Source of the DNA: Blastomussa wellsi
Lineage: Eukaryota > Cnidaria > Anthozoa > Scleractinia > Plerogyridae
Assembly: GCA_947652115.1 (NCBI GenBank)
Contig: OX393564.1
Location: 13,507,684-13,571,683 of the forward strand
Length of the DNA stretch: 64,000 nucleotides
Direction: 5' to 3'
Notes under the pieces: generated by a model
What the model was told of the DNA's origin: nothing
The model's database searches: none
Seen by the model: the letters and a program-made list of their open reading frames with translations, nothing else
Program-made: the position numbers and the translations under genes
Shown here: one piece after another, positions 54,524 through 64,000 of the stretch
How the letters are laid out: each line of letters begins with the position of its first letter
Position numbering within the stretch: the stretch's first letter is position 1

Positions 54524-56278
54524 TCAAATGACCAATGGAAGAGTCGATACCCCATCCTCGAGGACTTTTCTCTTGGGATAAAAATAATAGAAACCGGTGC
54601 GATGCTGGCTGTATGTCAGCACGCGGTTCTTGACCATGCGAGAGCCTCTGTTCTCACCCCCTTCTGACTCTCCTGTCCGCAACACTTTCAAATAAATGTC
54701 TTTAGTAGGGCTATTAAGTCTCTTTGAGATCCATTTGCAGGAAGCCTTTCCTCCTTCGTCTCCCCAACAACATGTCTTGCTATTCAGCCCCACGAACCCT
54801 TGGCCTTGCCATTCCACTTTGAATAGCCCAGGTTTGCGTTTATCATAGGTGGCATGTTCCTTCTTGTCATCTCGAGGAAACCACAGGTGTTTTTTTGGCG
54901 GCAAACTCTTCTTTTTAGTCTTCTTTGACCAGCTCATCGATGCTGTCTCCGGACAGCACCATGTAGGCACTGTCGATGTCCATTTCCAGATACTTGTAGT
55001 CCTGTCTATCCAGGAAGTGGTCGATACAACGATAATAAAATTCCAACATCTTCAACTTCGCATATTGATAGACGAAAAACCTGATCTGGATGGGTAAGTC
55101 CATCTTGATTCTCTTCTTGGCATTCTTGATCTCGTGCACTCCTGCAGCCAATTCTTCCAAATCTCTGAAATAGAAAGAGTTTATAGCGCGTGCCACTTTA
55201 CTCTCATCTTGTTCACAGGACACCTTCTGGTGTTGTGTGACATCCACGAGGAACCGACTGTACCCTGCATTCCCGACGGTTTTCGCCGTCTCCCCCAGAA
55301 TCTTTAGATTCGAGTCTGCATCAGCTTGCCTGTGCGAATCACTCACGAATTCCCCGAAAGGACCAAAAACAGTCTTTACTACTCCACTGGATGGCATGGT
55401 GGATGCGAGTGACCACTAACCCTTCTTCCAAGTAAAACTTGAGTAGAGGTGTGGCCAGGAGAATCTTTTCACCAAAATAGGTTCCAATCAGTGATCGGCG
55501 TGGTGTGGACAGGATGTCGTGCTTTTCGGCCAAGGTCTGCATATGTTGGCCAATATGCTCCAACGAAATTTCTGTGTTCTTGAAAGTGGGCGTCATTTCA
55601 CTAAACTTTTCTTTCAGGTGTTCTGGAGGTTGTATATCCGCCTCCACAGCTCCAAAGAACTTCCCCTCTTTGACTTCTTGAAGGATTTGCTCAGAGCTCT
55701 TCTTTTGCCAGTGTTGGGGTGCTGCTGCTGGCAATGCTGCTGGATTGCTGCATTGCCTTGTTTCTCGTGTTTCTATTCACATTCCCACTTGACGACTGGT
55801 CGATATCCAATGTGTTTGAGGTATGTCAATTTCTCTTGGGTCTTTTTGTACCAGTAACCATAGGTTTCCCCACGCATGGGATGTGGGTCATCTTGATTTT
55901 TGCAGGTGGGACACCCATGCCAAAAACAGCCCATGAATTCATTGGGGGTATTGGAAGAGGCATCATACCCATCCACTGGAACTTGTCTGTCTCCGAGCCG
56001 TCCAGTCGTGTTCGGAAGTTGGGAATGTCACGACGGACCCAGCTCAGCAATTCATCGGCTGTACGCCATGGAAACGTGGCCTCCAGCTTGGTAGACTCTT
56101 GGGAAGGGTATTGCCAAAGGGTGTAGAGGCCTACGGGCATGGGTTGACAGAGGGCCCAGAGGTACAGTCCATAATTGGGCATTCCATCTTGGCGTCTCAT
56201 TTGAAATGAGGTGCTAATGAGATGCGTCTCTTTTATGCCTGCGGAAAGAGGAATTTGATCGTTTTCCGATTGGTTCAC
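54524..56278 (-). pseudogene. Family B DNA polymerase, provirus 2 (exonuclease half missing, frameshifts)
   Basis: Minus-strand pieces in order: a motif A region NYGLYLWALCQPMPVGLYT, in which the catalytic Asp is not present; a Cys/His endonuclease-like insert NEFMGCFWHGCPTCKNQD with VVKWECE; LEHIGQHMQTLAEKHD and ILLATPLLKFYLEEG; a motif B variant TVGNAGYSRFLVD; motif C YLEMDIDSAYMVLSG, with Ile in the usual Thr position; and a C-terminus near SKTCCWGDEGGKAS. The 3'-5' exonuclease and any priming domain are absent. Frame changes lie near 55.98, 55.75, 55.36 and 54.95 kb. A TATA box lies at 56691-56697. Confidence 0.8.
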
Positions 56279-57179
56279 AAATTTTGTTTGACCACCTCAA
56301 TTTCTGATTAACCAAGACATCAATAGATTTTCATTGATAACTTACTTGTCATTCATTCGTGTGCAAGCAGGGAGGGAGGAAAGCAGTCGGTCCCTAGGCC
56401 ATGAAATGACTATGACCTTGTCCATCATGAATCGACTACTTGCACACGAAAAATTACTTTAAAAAAGTTTTCCTACCTTTTCAACGTCTTTCTTCTTTTG
56501 TGTTGCCTTTTCTTCTCGTTGACCTGAAAAAATCGAATCGATTGAATCTCGAATCTAAAAGCCAAGGCACTTATCCATCATACACCGCCGGATGAAAAAA
56601 TTCAGGACTAAAAATTTTCCTTACCTCTTCTTGCTTGTTTCCTGCTCCTCTTCAGCGGCAAACGAGAATTATTTTTCGCGTTGCAGCGCCTTTTATACAC
56701 TTTCCATAGCCCAGAAGGACTGGGCTCTAGTTTTGTGATTGGTCCATCTAGATCATACGAAATGGAATGAACCAATCTGAACAATGTGATTCAAGGTGGG
56801 GATTTTCCTGGGGGATTTCCGCAACATGTGGAGTCTCTTTTGTGCCCAGCACAGCCTTTTATACGCGTGTGAATTACCCACGCGTGGTTTTCTCGGAATC
56901 TGCACACCTGACGGGCCCGGACATGTTTCTCGGAAAAGTACAGTGAAACAAATGGAGTTTTTTCTTTTCATCTTTTGTGGAAAAGCGAATTTTTTTTCAG
57001 GACAATGAGAGATTTAAGGTAAGTAATCTCCTTCACATTCACTACTTGCTTTTTACGAGCTAAATTACATTAGATTTTTTTCACCAAAATACTCCTTGTG
57101 AACGTGTCGGTAATTCGTGTTTGAGCGGCTTGCTGTTATGATGTTTTTCTCATTTTTGTTGAAATAACTTTCTTTTAAC
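56279..57179. other. Right flank of provirus 2; TATA boxes, no gene
   Basis: TATA-type minus-strand motifs (tataaaa) occur at 56691-56697 and 56857-56863. No further polymerase sequence or terminal repeat was recognised. Confidence 0.45.
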
Positions 57180-58030
57180 CATTCCTTTACCCACCTGTCA
57201 ATGACATTCATTGAACCAAAATCATAAATTAACCCTTAAAGCCGTCTTAAAACGCTAAAACGAATGCTACCGCTTGTACATGGATCTCACTGATAAAATT
57301 ACCAACGCGCAATGCCAATTCGTTGTTGTTGTTTTCAAGTTCTTTGTAGAATTTCACCTACCTTCTTTGCCCATGACGTTCATTGAACTAACCCTAAACC
57401 GTCTAAAACGCCTAAACGAATGCTGTTGCTTGTAAATCGATCTCACCGATAAAATTTTCAACGCTCGCACCGGTAAAATTTTCAACGCGCGATGCAATTT
57501 CGTCGTTCTTGTTGTTTTCAATTTTTTTCGGTTACATTTTTTTAAACCTACCTTCTTTGCCCATCCGTCCATGACCTTAATTCAAAGCTAAACTTTAAAC
57601 CGTCTTAAAATGCTAAAACGAACGCCTTCTTTGCCCATGACGTTCATTGAACTAACCCTTAAACCGTCTAAAACGCTAAAACGAATGCTGTCGCTTGTAA
57701 ATCGATCTCACCGATAAAATTTTCAACGCTCGCACCCGTAAAATTTTTCAACGCATGATGCGAATTCCTCGTTCTTGTTGTTTTCAAGTTCTTCGTAGAA
57801 TTTCACCTACCTTCTTTACCCATCTGTCTATCAGTCATTGAACTAAATTATAAACCGTCTAAAACGCTAAATGAGCGTTTTTACTTGTCATTGCTGGCAC
57901 CGATAAAATTTTTCATTGAACTAAATTATAAACCGTCTACAATGCTAAATGCTACTTTTCAACGCTCGCACCGATAAAATTTTAAAAGCGCGATGCGAAA
58001 CAAACGCTAAACCTCGCTTGGAACCCTCAA
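57180..58030. repeat. Satellite-like tandem array, about 180-bp unit
   Basis: Four to five degenerate copies share taccttctttgcccat, cattgaactaa, accgtctaaaacgctaaa and cgataaaattttcaacgctc. Some units are shortened. No coding potential. Confidence 0.8.
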
Positions 58031-58789
58031 CGCACGATGTTTATTTATTTTTTTATCTTATCACCAATGTTTACTCTTTTCTTGACTTTTCACCTCATTT
58101 TATTTTCACCAAAATGTGAGGTGCAAGAGGTGCACCTCACTCCTCAATTCGCAAATTTGTATGGGGCACCTCAAAAAAACCGGATAATTTGGCCCCTTAT
58201 GCACTACTAACCTGTACAGTTTCTCTAACGGAATGGGGTGAGTAAGCTACCGCCCTAAGCCAACTTTACTAAACATTTTCTAAAATGGATGAGGCAGAGT
58301 CGAAAACACGTATGAAACAGGAAGTGAAACCTGCAAGGGCATATAACATTGTCAATTAGCATTGCGGTTTCCGACGATGTTTGTTTCACAAATTCACACT
58401 ATAATATTCACACCTGTTGTTTATTGTCGAAATGGGGAAAGGTCCTGAAACATGCCTAGTTTCAAATGGTACTTGACTTATCTGTAGAAAAGCAAATAGC
58501 TGTTGGAAAAGCCTGGAGGTAAGTCAGGGGTAAACTTCAAATGTTTAATATTAAAGTACTGAGGTATGTGACTCTGCAAACTGTCGTGTAATGGTATTAG
58601 ATCTATGTAGCGGATGAGCCGAAAGCCTGTAAAATAATTGACTGGCATTTTGTTTTGAAAACATGTTTTACTTATTTTTTGCTGCTTTGTCAACGGTTAA
58701 GTGCCTTTATAGTGAAGCTCCGGCGGCCCAAAGGGCTGCCATGTGGAGCCCCATACTCATATTGGAAAGTAAAGGAAACCCATGAGTTG
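58031..58789. other. Nothing recognised
   Basis: No supported gene. A short near-palindromic stretch around 58090-58150 contains gaggtgcaagaggtgcacctc. Confidence 0.35.
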
Positions 58790-58895
58790 ATTTTTAGTGC
58801 AGAGTGCACTATTGGGATTATGTGTTGTGGGGTGATGTCTTCTAACCTACTAAGTCGCTAACGCTGTAAGGCAGTAATGTGTAAACTTTAATGTT
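58790..58895 (+). repeat. Copy of the 14.02-14.10 kb repeat
   Basis: It shares ttagtgcagagtgcactatt, tgttgtggggt and the aagtcgctaacgctgtaagg-type tail. Confidence 0.6.
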
Positions 58896-61457
58896 TTTTA
58901 AATTAATTAATACCAATTAATTAATTAGTCTTGCAGAGGAGGTGGGGGTTAGTAGGAACCTGTGTGCACTGTACCACATAAAACGCTGGTATCTGCACTG
59001 CTGCTACTTGAACATCAAAAGGTATACATATCTTTCAGAAAACACCATACCCTCCTTGTGGTACTATTCTTTACAGTTCCTAGAACAAAGTGATTTGCTC
59101 CCAACGCATGCACAGAAGATTAGTTTGTGTTACTATACTGCACGCTAAAAGATGGAAGCTAAAGTACGCAAATACGGGATCACACAAGAACATCTAGTAA
59201 TCTTCCTTGCTGTAGAACACAACGGGTAAGGCGCATTCAGGGAGTGGGAATATTTTGACTTATTTTGGGTATAGACACTTTCTCCACATTTAGTATTGTG
59301 GTTGCATATCTTTCATGTGGAATAACCCAAGCTTGTGTAAAGAGAGTTTTTCTGCAGTTTTGAAAGTAATGTGTTCGTCAGGGCTCAAATAAAGAGAAGC
59401 ATATTATTTCTCTCCATTGTCTTGTCTATTTCTCCCTTTAATGGACACACATGCAAAAGTTGTTCAAGCTTTCTCCCGACTTTGTCGCAGTACGGTAAAC
59501 TTGCTAAATTTGAAGGTATTGTTGCACACTGCCAAGTGCCTCCAGAACTTGCATTACCGCTTAGTTTCTGCCAGGGTTTAATCTTTTGCATTAATGGATA
59601 GTTCACTGAAAAAGAAGAGTCGAAACATTGATGTTTGGCTAAGACTTTTTTTAAGTTTAAAGCAAGGAAAGTTCCCAAATATTGCTGTAGACTCCATGGC
59701 GCCTTCCGAAAACCGCAAACAAATTTAATTATTGTTTGAGGTATTTAGTTTTCGCCAGTGCTGGAAACTCTCGGTCAAGAAAAGCTGTTAACCTTCAATA
59801 CTTTTCGTTAAAACGCTTCCTAGATTAATCAATATCCTTGTATATAAAGAAAAATTTAAGTGGTTTTAACAGAATGGCGGCAACGGAAAAAGAATGTACT
59901 ATTCCGTGACTATTCAATAATTGCTTTTTGAATGAAACGAAATTTTTTCTCTTTCAATTTTTACATCAGATATTTAACGTTCTACCAGTTATTTCCGGCC
60001 TTGAAAAAGAGAAACAAATCTTTTAATATGTTTTCGAGAATCAAGAGTATCATGTTACATACATTTAAGAGAGAAAAACAAAAGTATCAAGTTACAAACG
60101 TTTGCAGGAAAGAAACAAAAGTATCAAGTTGCAAACGTTGACAACCAGTGTAACGCAATCCCCTAATAACGCCTGCGTAGGAGGCTACCACGTTAACTAA
60201 GATTGACGTCAAAACCACGGTTAAAATTAAAAAGCTGTCTTGACTAAAACGTCTGAGGAAACGATTTTTATCTTGCCGTGGAAGACCTTCACTGTAGTAT
60301 CAGGAGTAAGATAAACATACTTGAAATTGTGTTGTTGAGAAAGTTTTGTGTCTGGAATGAAAGACAAGTGCACATATACACTGCTCACATAATGAAAAGC
60401 CCTCTACCTACCCTCTACCCAAAACTAAACATATTACACTTGGAAATCAAAGTTGTGTATTGGGTATTGGGTATTAAAAAAAAGGTCAAGTAAAAAGTAA
60501 GCAAAATATCTAAAGTTTCTGTCTGCTCATATTTGGCAAAGCAAATAGGATAATTATAACCGATGTCACTACAGGCCTGGAGTGGGTGCGGGTGGGGGGA
60601 TAGGGGGCCTGAATGAGTTCTCACCTATGAAGACGACCATCCTTAAGGCAGTGGCAAATGAAGAAGCGTTACAGACAAATGTTTCCCTGTCTGCCCATCT
60701 GCGCTACAGAAACATTGTGTTTGCAAAAATTGTTTCCCAGTTTGCTCAAAAGGAGCAACAATGTGTCCTCATTTGTCACGGCATGTTAAGTTGTAGATAA
60801 CACTCTGCACTATCTGAGATCATCTCACTAGTCTCATGGTTATCATGGCTAGCGGTATTGCTCGTGGATGCGCACGCACGACGACGGTGATGGTGATGGT
60901 GATGACGTCGGAGTTGCGCGACATGGCGGCCATAAATAGCCATGCCTTGTCAACACCTTGTCAGCCTTATCAGCTTACATTGTTGTTATAGGGCATCCAT
61001 GTTATGGTCAATTGACAGCTGTCAAATCAAAGTATCTGCTGACCAGTATCACATGACCAGATTGTGGGCTCAGGGTAGAACTCATTGAGGTAACATGTTG
61101 ACCGCTGACCAGGCATTGGTTTTCCTCGTTGATCGCGGGCTCGTGTCTGACTTTTTTCTTCTGGCAACATTTTTTGACTTTTTATGGTCATTCTTAGCGG
61201 AAATTCTGCAATTTAATTATTTATTTCAGAGAAATTATTGAGAACCAGCAAAAATATGGAGCCCTGCTTTTAGGCTTGGCTAAATCTGTATATTAGGTAT
61301 AAGACAGTGACTTTCACTCATATTAATCCGCATGAGAGCAGTTACTTTTCACACGTTTTTTAAGTTCTTTATTTCTCGTAGTAAAATGGAATCAGTGATC
61401 GCAAACCCTCTTTCAAATCATTCACACAGATCAGAGCATATAACGTTTTTTGATATG
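58896..61457. other. AT-rich intron, little recognised
   Basis: A two-copy duplication (aaacaaaagtatcaagtt) occurs at about 60.07-60.14 kb and a short ggtgat run at about 60885-60905. No gene is supported. Confidence 0.4.
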
Positions 61458-61745
61458 TATAGATTCCCCATTTTAAAGATTCCCGCTTTTAAAGATTCCC
61501 CAATTTAAAGATTCCGCTTTTAAAGATTCCCTGTTTTAAAGATTCCCACTTCTAGAGATTCCCTGTTTTAAAGATTCCTGCTTTTAAAGATTCCTTGTTT
61601 TAAAGATTCCTGCTTTTAAAGATTCCCGCTTTTAAAGATTCCCGCTTTTAAAGATTCCCCATTTTAAAGATTCCCACTTTTAAAGATTCCCTGTTTTAAA
61701 GATTCCCGCTTTTAAAGATTCCCATTTTAAATATTCTCAGCCCAT
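61458..61745. repeat. Minisatellite, unit about 14 bp
   Basis: About twenty tandem copies of ttttaaagattccc or its variant ttttaaagattcctgc. It ends in a short run of cccattcccc. Confidence 0.9.
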
Positions 61746-62696
61746 TCCCCATTCCCCCGATTCCCCATTCCCTATTTTAAAGATATCCATTTCTTCTGAG
61801 GACAAAAACTCAAGGTTTGTTTACACGCAAGTTAGGTCTCTTTAAATGAATTAATAGGGTATGCAAAGTGTTTGTCAGATATTAACACACAACAGTGTGT
61901 GACGATTTAATGAAACTTGAAATATTTTGCTTTTGGCATCCCAGCACATAATTCCAGCCACAAAATATTGTATTATTGGAATATTCCTATTGTACGACTT
62001 TGCAATGTGTTTTCTCAAGAACCAATTTGAATTCCGAAAAAGTCTGCTGAGTGACATTGTCCAGTTTGTTTGGATATCCGTAGTAAAGCAACGGCTGGTA
62101 ATTCGACAAAACAGACACAGCTAGTTTTGCGTATCATGGCTTACACGTGCCAACCAAAGCAAACACAGTTAAAAAATATTTATTATTTTTGGAATCTTCA
62201 TTTTATTAGCTTTACAGTCATTGTTTTCCTTGGTTTTGTTTAATGTAGTGTACATAGAAAGAGTTTCCCGGAAGGCACCCTATTTTGTTGACAGTAACCT
62301 TAGGACGACCAAATTTTTATGGAGACCATATTAACAGGGTTCCACTTTAACTGTAATCTAAAATTTGGCTCATTGACACATAACTTTTGATACAGGCGTT
62401 ATAATTTTAAATTTGACTCATTGATGCATGACTTTTGATATAGACATGCGTTGCACCTGGTTCCTCACTTCTCCTCCTCCTTGGCCGCTGTAATATTTAT
62501 TGTTTATTGTTAAAATTTATTTATTGTTATTGATATTACTATTACTGTTATTATTGGACCAATAAAGTTGATAGTTAAAGTTGATAATAAAATAGACTCA
62601 ATGACTTCTAAAACTGTGCTCTCTTTTATTTTCCTACAAGTGAATCCAAATGAACTGTGTTGAAAAGATTGTTTACTTGGTTTACTTGTTTTTCAG
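61746..62696. other. Intron sequence, nothing recognised
   Basis: AT-rich; a (tta)n-like tract lies near 62.49-62.56 kb. No gene is supported. Confidence 0.4.
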
Positions 62697-62841
62697 ATGC
62701 TTGGTACAGATAGTGGTTGGCCTTTTTCACTTGGATTTGGATTTGTTGTTGCCATGCTTCAGATCTTGTTCCTTCCATTTTGTCCAAGAAGTCCACGGTT
62801 TTTATTACTTAAACTCAACAAAGAACTTGAGACTGTGCAAG
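62697..62841 (+). CDS. SLC2A-family glucose transporter, internal exon
   Basis: It encodes MLGTDSGWPFSLGFGFVVA and LQILFLPFCPRSPRFLLLKL. This is transmembrane helix 6 and the PESPR-type loop of GLUT proteins, here PRSPR. The acceptor is tttttcag and the donor is gtagta. It enters in phase 0, matching the end of the exon at 41718, and leaves in phase 1. The 20,978-bp intron before it holds provirus 2. Later exons lie beyond the window. Confidence 0.92.
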
Positions 62842-62956
62842 GTAGTACAGGGATAACTGGAATAATCAGTTTACTCTTACGATAAACATATGAATATCTT
62901 CATTTCTGAAACTCTTGGGTTGGATTCTGGTAAAAAAACAAATTCAGACTACCACG

Positions 62957-63248
62957 GTGGAGGCGCAGTGGCCTAATGGTTAGTGTGCTGGACTCTGGAT
63001 CAGACGGTCCGGGTTCGAGCCTCGGCCGGGTCACTATGCTGTGTTCTTAGTCTTACTCTCACAGTGCCTCTCTTCACCCAGGTGTGGAAATGGGTAGCGG
63101 CGAATTTACTGCTGGGGGGTTACCCTGCGATTGACTATAGCATCCCATCCAGGTGGGAGTAGAAATACTCTTAGTTGCTTCGTGCTAAGGAAATCAGGAT
63201 AAGCTCCGGCAGTATGGGCCACTAGGCTTGACGCAGACTTAACTTTGA
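62957..63248 (+). mobile_element. tRNA-derived SINE, copy 2
   Basis: Same family as 17669-17988. A box tggcctaatgg (62969-62979), B box ggttcgagcc (63012-63021), and the same body (actgctggggggttaccctg, gataagctccggc). Confidence 0.85.
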
Positions 63249-63535
63249 ATAACATGTGTTGGATTTCAGACCACCAAATGGGTACAAATATCATGTGCCT
63301 GAATTTCAAAAACAATGTGCAAACTGAAAGTTAATATGGCTTACCATTGTCAAAATGTGTACATGACACAGTGTAACAAAATGTAACATGGTTATGTGTA
63401 TTTGACAGGATGAGAACAAGTATTTCAAATAAGTCTTTGATTTGGTGATTTCTTGACAGGCTCTGAAAGAATGTTAACCTTACTGGCACTGTACTTTCGA
63501 ACCGTGTTAACAGAGGAATTTTGAATAGACTATGA

Positions 63536-64000
63536 GCAGTCCCTTGTTTTCTTAGTCCATCGAGTGCAAAGCGAAAAAATGGGCACCTGAAATGTGGGAG
63601 ATGCACCCACATGGTAAGGCACGGAAAAAAATGACTACCAACTAAGCCACAGTGTTTGGCCTTTCACAGCCGAGTGATTTTTGGTGTTCATTTCAATCTA
63701 ATGACCATGCCCAATGATTTTCCTTATCTTGTCAATTTTCCTCTCCCGTCGCTACCCCAGGAGTGTCAAAGATGAAACAGGTTTCGTCACGAGATTAATG
63801 CAGCGGAAGGTAAATTGTCATCAGGGACTTGAATCATGGGCTAAGGGTTTCAACTGAGAATTTGTTTGAAATTCTATACACCGAATGCAAATATGGTGGA
63901 CCACTCGGTTGTCTCACGGGACAAGTCGCATGAAAGCAAGGCTAGTCAGTCTTGGATGTTTTGCCTGTCATTGAAACCAGTGAAAGCATTGAGCCAAATG
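63536..64000 (+). mobile_element. Left end of another 3.2-kb-type TIR element, cut by the window
   Basis: It begins gcagtccc and follows the 35.87 kb element closely (ccgagtgatttttggtgttc, caggagtgtcaaagatgaaa). It continues past the window end. Confidence 0.65.

Larger units (their letters stand above)
44316..56280 (-). mobile_element. Polinton/adintovirus-like provirus 2 (about 12 kb), different family from provirus 1
   Basis: Every recognised gene is on the minus strand: polymerase B, integrase, penton-like, basic protein, major capsid, adenovirus-type protease, packaging ATPase, basic/membrane proteins, and a D/C/H protein. Gene order, protein sequences and the protease distinguish it from provirus 1. 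No terminal inverted repeats were found by eye, and the polymerase lacks its exonuclease half, so at least the right end is truncated. A SINE splits the ATPase. Stops and frameshifts occur in most genes. Confidence 0.85.

Noticed and set aside
44316..56280. Contaminating adenovirus or other free virus sequence
   Set aside because: The gene set is Polinton-like, the genes are decayed, and SINE and host repeats interrupt it inside a host intron.
44000..57200. Terminal inverted repeats for provirus 2
   Set aside because: I compared both flanks by eye and found no matching pair. They may be lost or hidden in the repeat cluster or satellite array.
61458..61745. CRISPR-like array
   Set aside because: The repeats are contiguous 14-bp units without spacers, in a eukaryotic context; it is a minisatellite.

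Overview
The window reads as nuclear DNA of an invertebrate animal, most likely an anthozoan cnidarian (stony coral or anemone). This is inferred from the mix of Penelope-like, DIRS, Gypsy, Crypton-like and Polinton/adintovirus-like elements and several tRNA-derived SINEs around short, widely spaced coding exons. There is no bacterial gene organisation and no CRISPR or rRNA. The only recognisable host gene is a plus-strand facilitated glucose transporter (SLC2A/GLUT family). Three consecutive exons are visible (18276-18400, 41585-41718, 62697-62841). Their splice sites and codon phases fit each other and the exons encode contiguous parts of the transporter. Introns of about 23.2 kb and 21.0 kb separate them.

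Layout: 1-6.1 kb holds a decayed Penelope-like element (PLE) and a decayed DIRS element, both on the minus strand, with a 138-bp PLE end inserted in the DIRS element. At 6.7-17.7 kb lie MITE-like repeats, a decayed Gypsy element (9.5-12.2 kb), a LINE scrap and other repeats. The SLC2A exon at 18.3 kb is followed, inside its intron, by an apparently intact two-exon tyrosine-recombinase gene of the Crypton/DUF3504 type (19.5-21.1 kb, minus). A complete but mutated Polinton-like provirus follows (21,965-34,933), with 267-bp terminal inverted repeats, a 5-bp target duplication and ends that are themselves long hairpins. A 3.2-kb terminal-inverted-repeat element (35.9-39.0 kb), a Harbinger-like MITE and a PLE 3' half fill the rest of that intron.

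The next intron (41.7-62.7 kb) holds a second, clearly different Polinton/adintovirus-like provirus (about 44.3-56.3 kb). All its recognised genes lie on the minus strand in the order: DNA polymerase B, integrase, penton-like protein, small basic protein, major capsid protein, adenovirus-type protease, packaging ATPase, small basic or membrane proteins, and a D/C/H-containing protein. Satellite-like arrays follow at 57.2-58.0 and 61.5-61.7 kb.

How the genes fit together: each provirus carries the set expected of a self-synthesising, virus-like transposon (protein-primed polymerase, RVE integrase, double-jelly-roll capsid protein, FtsK/HerA-type ATPase), plus lineage-specific small genes. The first has no recognisable protease. 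The second has one and also shows stop/start overlaps and repeated TATA boxes. Both are broken by nonsense codons, frameshifts, deletions and later insertions (a LINE in one, a SINE in the other), so they are fossils rather than active viruses. All family calls come from reading motifs by eye; no database search was run.
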